A stretch of DNA of 14,159 nt from contig MAXR01000041.1 in the NCBI GenBank assembly GCA_001751155.1, positions 7,190-21,348 on the forward strand. Direction: 5' to 3'. The position numbers were made by a program, and so were the translations under genes. The notes under the pieces are model-generated. The model searched no databases, had not been told where the DNA came from, and saw only the letters and a program-made list of their open reading frames with translations. Below are positions 8,089 through 14,159 of the stretch, one piece after another (position 1 is the first letter of the stretch; the number at the start of each line of letters is the position of its first letter). This DNA is from Desulfuromonadales bacterium C00003068 (lineage in GTDB: Bacteria > Desulfobacterota > Desulfuromonadia > Desulfuromonadales > Desulfuromonadaceae).

Positions 8089-8127
8089 ATTGATACACAT
8101 CATCTATCACAATATATATATATCAAT
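8089..8127. repeat. inverted repeat flanking the glyA promoter region, with an AT dinucleotide run
   Basis: ATTGATA (8089-8095) and TATCAAT (8121-8127) are perfect 7-base inverted copies 25 bases apart. Between and overlapping them lies a short AT dinucleotide run (8112-8123). The outer arm coincides with the candidate -35 element and the inner arm lies close to the expected transcription start. This could be an operator pair or chance in AT-rich DNA. Confidence 0.35.
8099..8126 (-). promoter_or_regulatory. candidate sigma-70 promoter for the glyA-hom operon
   Basis: On the minus strand TTGATA (8121-8126, 5 of 6 to the -35 consensus) and GATGAT (8099-8104, 4 of 6) are 16 bases apart. Transcription would begin near 8092 and give a leader of about 45 bases. 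The very AT-rich stretch directly after the rpiB terminator is where a promoter is expected. Other pairings are possible, such as TTTACT with TATATA, so the region is better supported than these exact hexamers. Confidence 0.35.
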
Positions 8128-8134
8128 TCTATCT

Positions 8135-8172
8135 AAGTAAAAATAATGGGCAGACACAAGTGTCTACCCATT
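8135..8172 (-). terminator. intrinsic terminator after rpiB
   Basis: On the minus strand a 13-bp stem (8160-8172 with 8145-8157) pairs completely, with one U-G wobble and a two-base loop opposite GACAC/GTGTC. It is followed by ATTTTTACTT (8135-8144). It lies 10 bases past the rpiB stop codon and upstream of glyA, so it separates the fatty-acid/rpiB operon from the glyA operon. On the plus strand the wobble becomes a C-A mismatch and there is no good U-tract, so it is read as one-directional. Confidence 0.88.
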
Positions 8173-8182
8173 TATAGTGTAA

Positions 8183-8632
8183 CTATTTGTCAGAATTGTC
8201 CTCTGAACTAAGTTGGATAATTTTATTCAGCCGGTTTTGGTGCCGTCCACCTTCAAACTGACCATTAAGCCACACATCAACCATTCGGCACGCTAATTCA
8301 GGCTTTAATACACGACCACCAAGAACAAGGATATTAGCATTGTTATGTTCACGAGCCATTTGAGCGGTAAATTCATCATGAACCAACGCGGCACGAACAC
8401 CTGAGAATTTATTGGCAGCAATCGACATACCTATCCCAGTTCCACACACCAGTATTCCCTCTTTTTCATCACCGTTAGAGATCGGAGTTGCTACAAGAGC
8501 GGCATAATCTGGGTAATCAACCGAATCATCTGCATGAACACCGAGATCATTCACTTCAATTCCGCGTGACTGGAGAAACTCAACTATAATCTGCTTTAGT
8601 TCTAATCCACCATGATCACTGGCAATTAACAT
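8183..8632 (-). CDS. rpiB: ribose-5-phosphate isomerase B
   Basis: RpiB interconverts ribose 5-phosphate and ribulose 5-phosphate in the pentose phosphate pathway. Ribulose 5-phosphate is also the RibBA substrate encoded further downstream. The start is placed at the ATG opening MLIASDHGG, the classic N terminus of the family, giving 149 residues, the usual length. The frame stays open 17 codons upstream but that part would overlap the end of fabF and lacks family resemblance. Asp6-His7 (SDHGG), Cys63 in VCGTGIGMSIAANK, His85 (HDEFTA), REHNNAN (94-100) and GGRHQNR (128-134) make up the active site. The gap to fabF is 10 bases, with only a weak AGG ribosome site, suggesting coupled translation. 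It is the final gene before the terminator at 8135-8172. Confidence 0.95.
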   Translation of the reverse strand: MLIASDHGGLELKQIIVEFLQSRGIEVNDLGVHADDSVDYPDYAALVATPISNGDEKEGILVCGTGIGMSIAANKFSGVRAALVHDEFTAQMAREHNNANILVLGGRVLKPELACRMVDVWLNGQFEGGRHQNRLNKIIQLSSEDNSDK

Positions 8633-8642
8633 ATCATCAAAC

Positions 8643-9875
8643 CTATATCTTTTTGAAAAGTAACGTGGCGTTTGTTCCACCAAAACCTAATGAATTTGAC
8701 ATCGCAACATTTACCTCAACTTGACGCGCAGTGTTAGGCACATAATCAAGATCACAATCAGGGGAAGCTTCATGAAGATTAATTGTTGGCGGAATAACAC
8801 TTGTTTCCATCGCCTTCAAGCAATAAATAGCTTCAAGAGCGCCTGCTGCACCAAGGCCATGACCTGTCATACTTTTAGTCGAACTAATCATCACCTTATT
8901 AGCGTGATCACCTAATGCTGATTTGATAGCCATTGTTTCGTACATATCATTAAAATGAGTCGATGTACCATGAGCATTAATATAGTCAATCTCATCTACG
9001 TTGATACCAGAATTATTCAAGGCCATCTTCATACACCGTGCTGCACCTTCGCCACCAGGAGCTGGAGCGGTAAGGTGATACGCATCAGAGGTGAGGCCGT
9101 AACCACAGATTTCACCGTAAATTTTTGCACCACGTTTTACAGCTGTTTCATAATCTTCTAGAATAACAATACCGGCACCCTCTGCCATGATAAAACCATC
9201 ACGATCTTTATCAAAAGGACGACTTGCTGCAGTAGGATCATCATTACGAGTCGAAAGAGCTTTCATAACACAGAATCCTGAAATCCCGAGAGGTGTGATG
9301 GTTGACTCTGTACCACCTGCGATCATCGCATCCACGTCGCCACGCTTAATCATATGGTAAGCATCACCAATTGAGTGCGTTCCCGTTGCGCAAGCAGACA
9401 CTGAAGAGAGATTAGGTCCCTTAGCGCCAAATCGTATTGAGATTTGCCCTGGAGCAAGGTTAATAATCAACATAGGGATAAAGAAAGGTGAAACACGCTT
9501 ATATCCGCTTTTATTCAACACATCATGGTATTTTTCAATAGCAGGTAAACCACCCAATCCAGAACCAACAAGGACACCAACTCGTTCTGCATTTTCATCA
9601 GTGATTTGAAGGCCAGAATCTTCCATAGCCATATCAGCAGCAGCCAAAGAATACTGAATAAAGAGATCCATCTTTTTGACATCTTTTTTAGGCATAAACT
9701 GTGTTGGATCAAAATCTTTAACTTCACCAGCAATCTGTGCAGGAAGTTCAGAAGCATCAAAGCGCGTGATTAAATCAATTCCAGATTTTCCTTCAGTCAA
9801 AGCAGACCAGTTTTTTTCAACGCCAGTCCCTAGTGAAGAAACCGCACCAACACCCGTCACAACAACTCTACGCAT
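8643..9875 (-). CDS. fabF: beta-ketoacyl-ACP synthase II (KAS II)
   Basis: FabF catalyses the chain-elongating Claisen condensation of acyl groups with malonyl-ACP in type II fatty acid synthesis. The 410 residues match the family. The nucleophile is Cys162 in VSACATGTHSIG, with His302 (NAHGTST) and His339 (STKSMTGHG) completing the Cys-His-His triad and Lys334 nearby. The oxyanion/gating region around GFGGTNATL closes the protein. The residue after GTST is His307, where E. coli and B. subtilis FabF have Pro. The ATG follows AAAGGA with a 7-base spacer. It is preceded by an unusually long and structured 170-base interval after acpP, and followed 10 bases later by rpiB. Substrate chain-length preference cannot be read from the sequence. 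Confidence 0.97.
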   Translation of the reverse strand: MRRVVVTGVGAVSSLGTGVEKNWSALTEGKSGIDLITRFDASELPAQIAGEVKDFDPTQFMPKKDVKKMDLFIQYSLAAADMAMEDSGLQITDENAERVGVLVGSGLGGLPAIEKYHDVLNKSGYKRVSPFFIPMLIINLAPGQISIRFGAKGPNLSSVSACATGTHSIGDAYHMIKRGDVDAMIAGGTESTITPLGISGFCVMKALSTRNDDPTAASRPFDKDRDGFIMAEGAGIVILEDYETAVKRGAKIYGEICGYGLTSDAYHLTAPAPGGEGAARCMKMALNNSGINVDEIDYINAHGTSTHFNDMYETMAIKSALGDHANKVMISSTKSMTGHGLGAAGALEAIYCLKAMETSVIPPTINLHEASPDCDLDYVPNTARQVEVNVAMSNSLGFGGTNATLLFKKI

Positions 9876-9886
9876 GATAATGTCCT

Positions 9887-10012
9887 TTAAATTAATGAGT
9901 TAGCAGGATAACTTTGAAGGTCAACTTCAAAACCATTCCAGAATCCAGTCAACAACTGAACTCTGGAATAATATAAACGAAATAAAACAGAAGGAGGACA
10001 ACATAGTGACAT
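9887..10012 (-). CDS. possible 41-codon small ORF between acpP and fabF
   Basis: This is a tentative small gene. An ATG at 10010-10012 is preceded by a near-perfect Shine-Dalgarno, GAAGGAGGA, with the GGAGG core 6 bases from the start. The frame runs 41 codons to a TAA that ends 11 bases before the fabF ATG and touches the fabF ribosome site. The peptide starts MSLCCPPSVLFRLYY and ends SYPANSLI. It has no family I recognise, no clear signal peptide or membrane helix, and a single Trp. Against it: two strong inverted repeats lie within or across it, and its ribosome site is one arm of a perfect 9-bp hairpin. The frame may be an accident of RNA structure. It might instead act as a leader peptide coupling to fabF. 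Confidence 0.2.
   Translation of the reverse strand: MSLCCPPSVLFRLYYSRVQLLTGFWNGFEVDLQSYPANSLI
9913..9931. repeat. inverted repeat 3 of the acpP-fabF gap
   Basis: TTTGAAG (9913-9919) and CTTCAAA (9925-9931) form a perfect 7-bp stem with a 5-base loop. It lies about 37 bases upstream of the fabF start in the direction of transcription and is the last of three hairpins in this gap. No U-tract follows it, so it is unlikely to terminate. Confidence 0.55.
9935..9969. repeat. inverted repeat 2 of the acpP-fabF gap, long hairpin
   Basis: ATTCCAGA (9935-9942) and TCTGGAAT (9962-9969) are perfect 8-base inverted copies. On the minus strand the inner bases also pair, with three G-U wobbles, extending the stem to about 16 bp around a loop of three bases. 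After it comes GGTTTTG, which is too weak for a clear terminator. It may be an mRNA stability or processing element. The three-base separation from the next repeat suggests a joint structure. Confidence 0.65.
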
Positions 10013-10026
10013 GTAAATCCTCCTTC
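9975..10026 (-). terminator. hairpin after acpP, possible partial terminator or attenuator (inverted repeat 1)
   Basis: GAAGGAGGA and TCCTCCTTC (10018-10026 with 9990-9998) are perfect 9-base inverted copies around a 19-base loop, inside which ACAT/ATGT can add a short stem. The minus-strand RNA then continues TGTTTTATTT (9980-9989). It lies 19 bases past the acpP stop. A leaky terminator here would let acpP, needed in large amounts, be expressed above fabF; this is inference. One arm is a strong Shine-Dalgarno for the small frame that follows, and the other resembles the 16S anti-Shine-Dalgarno. Confidence 0.5.
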
Positions 10027-10045
10027 ACGTTAATTTATACAAAGA

Positions 10046-10279
10046 TTAAGAATTGCTGCTGACGTATGTTACTGCGTCTTTTACTGTTTGAATTTTTTCA
10101 GCATCTTCATCAGAAATTTCAATGTCAAATTCTTCTTCAAGAGCCATTACAAGCTCTACAGTGTCAAGAGAATCAGCACCAAGGTCGTCCATAAATGAAG
10201 CTTCTGAAGTTACTTGATCTGCCTCTACACCTAGTTGTTCTGCAACAATTTTTTGTACTCTATCTTCGGTTGAAGCCAT
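10046..10279 (-). CDS. acpP: acyl carrier protein
   Basis: AcpP is the small acidic helical carrier that holds growing fatty acids as thioesters on a 4'-phosphopantetheine arm. It interacts with FabD, FabH, FabG and FabF, and PlsX uses acyl-ACP. The 77-residue product is the usual length. The attachment serine is Ser37 in the DSL motif (GADSLDT, 34-40). The acidic recognition helix II ([15 protein letters not shown]) follows. A strong GGAGG stands 7 bases before the ATG. The gene is flanked by non-coding gaps with hairpins on both sides (84 bases from fabG, 170 to fabF), in contrast with the tight packing elsewhere. This fits separate tuning of its expression level. Confidence 0.98.
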   Translation of the reverse strand: MASTEDRVQKIVAEQLGVEADQVTSEASFMDDLGADSLDTVELVMALEEEFDIEISDEDAEKIQTVKDAVTYVSSNS

Positions 10280-10329
10280 GATGTTTCCTCCATGAATGTG
10301 TTAACAGCATAGTAGCTGAAGTGTTTGGT

Positions 10330-10357
10330 GCCATTGTCCCAATATAGGGATTTTGGC
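10330..10357 (-). repeat. imperfect hairpin in the fabG-acpP gap
   Basis: GCCA (10330-10333) pairs with TGGC (10354-10357) and TCCC (10337-10340) with GGGA (10347-10350). A three-by-three internal loop separates the two stems and a 6-base AT loop closes the end. No U-tract follows on the minus strand, so it is not a standard terminator. It could be a processing or stability element ahead of acpP. No convincing acpP promoter was found around it. Confidence 0.35.
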
Positions 10358-10363
10358 AAGAAA

Positions 10364-11104
10364 TTACATATACATACCGCCATTTACTGACAGTTCATGG
10401 CCGGTAATATAACCAGCCTGATCGGAAGCTAGAAAAGCAACAGCTGCCGCAACATCTTCTGGTGAACCAAATCGACCTAATGGAATTTGAGCCGACATTT
10501 CACTACGAACTTTTTCTGGCAACTCTGACGTCATATCCGTTTCAATAAACCCAGGAGCGACCGCATTAACTGTAATGTTTCGACGAGAATATTCGCGAGC
10601 ATTTGAACGCGTCAGCCCCATTAACCCACCTTTACTCGCACAATAATTAGCTTGACCGATATTACCCATTTGTCCAACAACTGAGGTAATATTGATAATT
10701 CTTCCATAACGCTGCTTAGACATTACTTTAGCGGCCGCTTGAGTACAAAGAAAAGCACCTTTGAGGTTAATGTCAAGGACAGTATCCCAATCATCTTCTT
10801 TCATTCGTGCCATCAACGTATCACGTGTAATTCCAGCATTATTTACCAAAATATCAATTCGACCAAAGGCTTCTTGTGCTGAAGAAACCATCTTTGCAAC
10901 ATCGCCAGCCTGACCTACGTCTGCCTGAACAGAAATAGCATCGCCACCCTGCTGTTTAATTTGAGCAACAAGATCCGCGGTATCGTCAGCCTTACGACTT
11001 ACTGCAACAATTTTTGCCCCACATGTAGCTAGATGCTCAGCAATATTGCGTCCAATACCTCTTGAAGCACCTGTAACAATAGCAACTCGATCCGTTAGCA
11101 TCAT
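10364..11104 (-). CDS. fabG: 3-oxoacyl-ACP reductase
   Basis: FabG reduces beta-ketoacyl-ACP to beta-hydroxyacyl-ACP with NADPH, the first reductive step of each elongation cycle. The 246-residue short-chain dehydrogenase has the cofactor motif TGASRGIG (11-18), NNAG (88-91) and the catalytic tetrad Asn113, Ser141, Tyr154 and Lys158. APGFIETDM (183-191) marks the mobile loop after the active site. The protein ends HELSVNGGMYM, the standard FabG C terminus. Two consecutive ATG codons open the frame. AAGGAG lies 7 bases before the first and AAGG abuts it; the first is chosen, though the second is possible. It follows fabD by 27 bases, within the fab operon. Confidence 0.97.
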   Translation of the reverse strand: MMLTDRVAIVTGASRGIGRNIAEHLATCGAKIVAVSRKADDTADLVAQIKQQGGDAISVQADVGQAGDVAKMVSSAQEAFGRIDILVNNAGITRDTLMARMKEDDWDTVLDINLKGAFLCTQAAAKVMSKQRYGRIINITSVVGQMGNIGQANYCASKGGLMGLTRSNAREYSRRNITVNAVAPGFIETDMTSELPEKVRSEMSAQIPLGRFGSPEDVAAAVAFLASDQAGYITGHELSVNGGMYM

Positions 11105-11131
11105 CCTTAAACTCCTTAACAGCTTAATTCG

Positions 11132-12046
11132 TTACAGTGCCTGCAATGAGGCAATATTTTCGACATTAGAAACAGGTATTTTACGCTCAATCCGACGAAT
11201 TAACCCACTAAGGACTTTACCTGGACCAATTTCGATAAATCGTTCAACGCCGTTATCTAACATGTAGCGAACTGATTCATCCCAACGTACAGGAGCACTG
11301 ACTTGGGAAATCAATAATTCCTTGATGCGAGAACTATCGCTATTAACCGCAGCATCAACATTTGTTACAACAGGGATATCAATATTCGACAAAGTAATCG
11401 CATCTAAGACTGCATTGAGCTGCTCACCAGCTGGAACCATCAAAGCGCAGTGAAATGGAGCACTTACAGGAAGGATCATAGCTTTTCTAACGCCATTTTC
11501 CTTCGCTAAAGCAATCACTCGATCAACGGCAGCGGTATGCCCAGCAATAACAACTTGACCTGGACTGTTAAAATTTGCTGCCGAAACAATTTCGCCTTGC
11601 TGTGCTTGAACACATAAACTTTGTAAAAGATCTTTCTCAATACCTAAAACAGCTGCCATAGCACCCGAACCAACAGGTACCGCTTGTTGCATAAAGGTTC
11701 CACGCTGACGAACCGTATGGACAGCATCTTTAAACGCCATAGCACCTGATGCTACAAGAGCAGAATACTCACCAAGTGAATGCCCTGCTACAAAGTCAGC
11801 CTTCAGATCTGTTTCTTGCTCTAAGACACGTAATGCAGCTATACTCATCGTCAAAATAGCCGGCTGAGTATTAGCGGTCAACTTAAGATCTTCGTTTGGG
11901 CCTTCAAAACACATCTTTTTCAGGTCAAAACCGAGCGTATCATTTGCCTCTTCAAAGATATGACGAGCTACTGAAAAGTTTTCTGCTAATTCTTTGCCCA
12001 TTCCAGCATGTTGAGCGCCTTGCCCAGGAAATACAAATGCTAACAT
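11132..12046 (-). CDS. fabD: malonyl-CoA:ACP transacylase
   Basis: FabD moves malonyl groups from CoA to ACP, supplying the extender unit for FabH and FabF. The start is the ATG opening MLAFVFPGQGAQ, with AAAGG 8 bases upstream, giving 304 residues. The frame is open nine codons further up but that ATG has no ribosome site and adds non-family residues. GQGAQ (8-12) forms the oxyanion region. The nucleophile Ser90 lies in GHSLGE, with Arg115 (RQRGTFMQ) for malonate and His199 in APFHCALM as general base. The C terminus has the usual EIGPGKVLSGLIRRI. It lies 54 bases after fabH. The gap holds only the unused upstream in-frame start and AT-rich DNA. Confidence 0.96.
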   Translation of the reverse strand: MLAFVFPGQGAQHAGMGKELAENFSVARHIFEEANDTLGFDLKKMCFEGPNEDLKLTANTQPAILTMSIAALRVLEQETDLKADFVAGHSLGEYSALVASGAMAFKDAVHTVRQRGTFMQQAVPVGSGAMAAVLGIEKDLLQSLCVQAQQGEIVSAANFNSPGQVVIAGHTAAVDRVIALAKENGVRKAMILPVSAPFHCALMVPAGEQLNAVLDAITLSNIDIPVVTNVDAAVNSDSSRIKELLISQVSAPVRWDESVRYMLDNGVERFIEIGPGKVLSGLIRRIERKIPVSNVENIASLQAL

Positions 12047-12100
12047 TGACGATACCTTTAAAATAAACAACATTATTACAACAGTTGAAAATGAATTAAT

Positions 12101-13081
12101 TTACCAACGCAGAAGACAAGCACCCCATGTAAAGCCACCACCAAAGGCATCAAAAACAAGGATATCACCCTCATTCAAGAGTCCTTTGCGATTTGCCTCA
12201 TCGAGAGCTATAGGAATCGACGCACCTGAGGTATTTCCGCACATGTCAACATTGATATACATCTGATCATCACGGAGTTTCAAACGCTTTTTAACAGCAT
12301 CTAGAATTCGACGATTGGCCTGATGAGGAAAAAGAAGTTTCACATCATCGGTGGTCATGTTATTTGCTTCAAGAGCTTCAACGGCAACATCGTAGAGTGA
12401 ACGAACGGCCATCTTATATACTTCATTGCCTGCCATATGCAAGAAAGGAAGACGTTCTTCAATCCCTGAAACCGTTGCTGGATGTTTTGCACCAAAACCA
12501 GGTTGATACAGTAACTCCCAATATGAACCATCAGAATGGAGGTGTGTGGATAGAATTCCGTTATCACCATCTTGAGCTTCAAGTATTACAGCACCAGCAC
12601 CATCACCAAACAAGATGCAGGTATTGCGATCTTCCCAATCAATAATACGACTAAGAATTTCAGCACCGATAACCAAAGCACGTTTAGCACTGCCAGCTTG
12701 CAGGTATTGTGTTGCTGAAGTTAACGCATAAACAAATCCACTGCACGCAGCTGAGACATCCCATGCGGCTGCATTCTTAGCGCCGAGCTTATCTTGAACT
12801 AAACATGCTGTGGAGGGCCAAGGGAAATCACCAGTGATTGTACCAACAATAACAAGATCAATCTCGTCAGCCGTAACACCAGCCATATCCATTGCACGCT
12901 GTGCTGCAATCACTGCAAGATCAGAGGTCATTTCACTCTCTGCAGCGATTCTTCGCTCTTCAATACCAGTGCGCGCTGAGATCCAATCATTTGTTGTATC
13001 GACCATTTTCTCAAGATCGAAGTTCGTCAACACTTTTTCTGGCAAATAAGAACCCGTACCTATGATCCGTGCTTTTTTCAC
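12101..13081 (-). CDS. fabH: beta-ketoacyl-ACP synthase III (KAS III)
   Basis: FabH begins fatty acid synthesis by condensing an acyl-CoA primer, usually acetyl-CoA, with malonyl-ACP. The 326 residues include the CoA-site block NDWISARTGIEERR (31-44) and the nucleophile Cys113 in DVSAACSGFVYAL. His253 (LLFPHQANRRI) and Asn283 (NVDMCGNTSGA) complete the Cys-His-Asn triad, and GGGFTWGACLLRW ends the protein. The start is GTG, with AAGGGG 7 bases upstream, directly before KKARIIGTGSYLPEK, the expected N terminus. Primer preference (straight or branched) cannot be determined by eye. It follows plsX by 31 bases. Confidence 0.97.
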   Translation of the reverse strand: MKKARIIGTGSYLPEKVLTNFDLEKMVDTTNDWISARTGIEERRIAAESEMTSDLAVIAAQRAMDMAGVTADEIDLVIVGTITGDFPWPSTACLVQDKLGAKNAAAWDVSAACSGFVYALTSATQYLQAGSAKRALVIGAEILSRIIDWEDRNTCILFGDGAGAVILEAQDGDNGILSTHLHSDGSYWELLYQPGFGAKHPATVSGIEERLPFLHMAGNEVYKMAVRSLYDVAVEALEANNMTTDDVKLLFPHQANRRILDAVKKRLKLRDDQMYINVDMCGNTSGASIPIALDEANRKGLLNEGDILVFDAFGGGFTWGACLLRW

Positions 13082-13112
13082 TGCGTATCCCCTTAATTTA
13101 TGTCAATCGCAA

Positions 13113-14153
13113 TTAAACAGTGCCAAGTGAAGAACTATCGGTACTTTCGAGAGGCTTTAAACTATTCAATTGCTGTACGAGCTCAGAAATCATCTCTTTA
13201 TCGACGCTATTAGCAGCTTGACCAATAGCATTGGTTAGTGCTTTGACATTCGATCCACCGTGACAGATGATGCTAGTTTCTTGAATCCCAAGCAATGGGG
13301 CACCACCATACTCAGCATAATCGACTTTTTTCTTAAAAGCTCGAAATGCTGGCCGCGCCAACAGGTAACCCAGCTTTGCTAAGAAGCGTGATTTCAACTC
13401 CTTTTGCAACATCTGACCAATTGAATCGGCCAAACCTTCTGACACTTTCAACACTACGTTACCGACAAATCCATCACATACGACAACATCTACAGCACCA
13501 CTATAAATATCACGTCCCTCAACATAACCAATATAGTTAAAGGGATACTGCTGAAGCCGCAGATGGGTTTCTCTCGTAAGTTCATTACCTTTTTTCTCTT
13601 CAGCACCATTAGACAATAAGCCTATGCGTGGTGCATTCTTTCCCATAAGGTGGCGAGCATAAACATCTCCCATGACGGCAAAATGTTCTAGGTGGATGGC
13701 TTTACAATCTACATTTCCACCAACATCTAAAATGAGCGTCTGCCCTTCCAGATTTGGCATTATTGTCGCAATCGCTGGTCGCTCTATGCCTTTAATTCTT
13801 TTGGCAACAAACATCCCAGCAGCCATTGTCGCACCTGAATTACCAGCGCTCACAACAGCATGCGCATCACCAGCCTTCACTACATCGTATGCAACACGAA
13901 TCGACGAATCTTTTTTCCGCCGAACCGCATCGGAAGCCGAATCGTGCATACCAACGACTTCAGATGCGTGATGAATACTTATGTGTAAACCTGTGACATC
14001 AAACTTAGATAACTCGCTGGTGATTCGAGTTGAATCACCAACAAGAACAATTGACATACCCCATTTACGAGCAGCAGCAACAGCACCCTCTACCTCAACG
14101 GCAGGAGCATTATCAGTACCCATGGCATCAACTGCGACAACAATTGATTTCAT
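13113..14153 (-). CDS. plsX: phosphate acyltransferase PlsX
   Basis: PlsX converts acyl-ACP and phosphate to acyl-phosphate, which PlsY uses to acylate glycerol 3-phosphate in phospholipid synthesis. It is a peripheral membrane enzyme. The 346 residues from this ATG begin [17 protein letters not shown]; the more usual wording is DAMGGD, so Thr13 replaces a common Gly. [12 protein letters not shown] (102-113), [12 protein letters not shown] (140-151), KKGNEL and [15 protein letters not shown] are family blocks, and GGAPLLGIQ lies near the C terminus. A TTG one codon upstream is in frame, but the ATG matches the family start. The ribosome site lies beyond the right edge. In related genomes rpmF usually sits just upstream, so the operon promoter is probably outside the window. 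Confidence 0.96.
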   Translation of the reverse strand: MKSIVVAVDAMGTDNAPAVEVEGAVAAARKWGMSIVLVGDSTRITSELSKFDVTGLHISIHHASEVVGMHDSASDAVRRKKDSSIRVAYDVVKAGDAHAVVSAGNSGATMAAGMFVAKRIKGIERPAIATIMPNLEGQTLILDVGGNVDCKAIHLEHFAVMGDVYARHLMGKNAPRIGLLSNGAEEKKGNELTRETHLRLQQYPFNYIGYVEGRDIYSGAVDVVVCDGFVGNVVLKVSEGLADSIGQMLQKELKSRFLAKLGYLLARPAFRAFKKKVDYAEYGGAPLLGIQETSIICHGGSNVKALTNAIGQAANSVDKEMISELVQQLNSLKPLESTDSSSLGTV

Positions 14154-14159
14154 CAAGGA

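Noticed and set aside
8048..8134. Glycine, THF or SAM riboswitch in the glyA leader
   Set aside because: The leader is short and AT-rich, with none of the conserved aptamer blocks that I could recognise.
8633..8683. Longer rpiB start upstream, overlapping the fabF end
   Set aside because: The extra 17 residues are not RpiB-like and are read from fabF coding DNA; MLIASDHGG is the family start.
10328..10333. TGGCAC on the minus strand upstream of acpP, like a sigma-54 -24 element
   Set aside because: The required GC of the -12 element is absent at the correct spacing.
12047..12073. Longer fabD start nine codons upstream
   Set aside because: No ribosome site precedes it, whereas AAAGG precedes the ATG of MLAFVFPGQGAQ at good spacing.
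1..14159. Search for tRNA, rRNA, CRISPR arrays, insertion sequences, attachment sites or foreign islands
   Set aside because: None was seen. The genes are continuous, co-oriented housekeeping genes with no direct-repeat arrays or transposase wording.

Overview
The window is a compact bacterial chromosome segment with every confident gene on the minus strand. The genes are therefore transcribed from the right edge towards the left. The order is plsX-fabH-fabD-fabG-acpP-fabF-rpiB, then glyA-dCMP deaminase-nrdR-ribD-ribE-ribBA-ribH-nusB-hom. From memory, this order and the protein wording resemble Desulfuromonadales/Geobacter-type bacteria (Desulfobacterota). The base composition leans to AT for that group, suggesting a lower-GC member such as a Desulfuromonas or Desulfuromusa relative. 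That placement is inference; no rRNA or other marker is present.

Right part (about 8183-14159): a fatty-acid and phospholipid initiation operon. PlsX makes acyl-phosphate, FabH starts chains, FabD loads malonyl groups on ACP, FabG reduces, AcpP carries the chain and FabF elongates. rpiB (pentose phosphate pathway) closes the unit, and a strong hairpin plus U-tract terminator follows it. The 166-base acpP-fabF gap is the least ordinary stretch. It carries three consecutive inverted repeats and a 41-codon open frame whose perfect Shine-Dalgarno lies in one hairpin arm.

Middle and left part (about 484-8135): a second operon starts at a promoter region upstream of glyA. It joins one-carbon metabolism (GlyA), dUMP supply (dCMP deaminase) and ribonucleotide reductase control (NrdR). 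It continues with the complete riboflavin pathway (RibD, RibE, RibBA, RibH), the antitermination factor NusB and homoserine dehydrogenase. Genes are tightly packed, often overlapping or a few bases apart, and four confident genes in the window start with GTG. A clear intrinsic terminator follows hom. No FMN riboswitch was recognised ahead of any rib gene. In RibBA, the residue matching the metal-binding His153 of E. coli RibB is Gln143.

Left edge (1-305): the N-terminal 101 residues of a SulP-family anion transporter, a separate unit that runs off the window.

No mobile elements, CRISPR arrays, tRNA or rRNA genes were seen, and there is no gene-free stretch over 300 bases. This is mostly conserved housekeeping DNA. 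I found no convincing new multi-gene system. The best leads are the structured acpP-fabF gap and the RibBA substitution.
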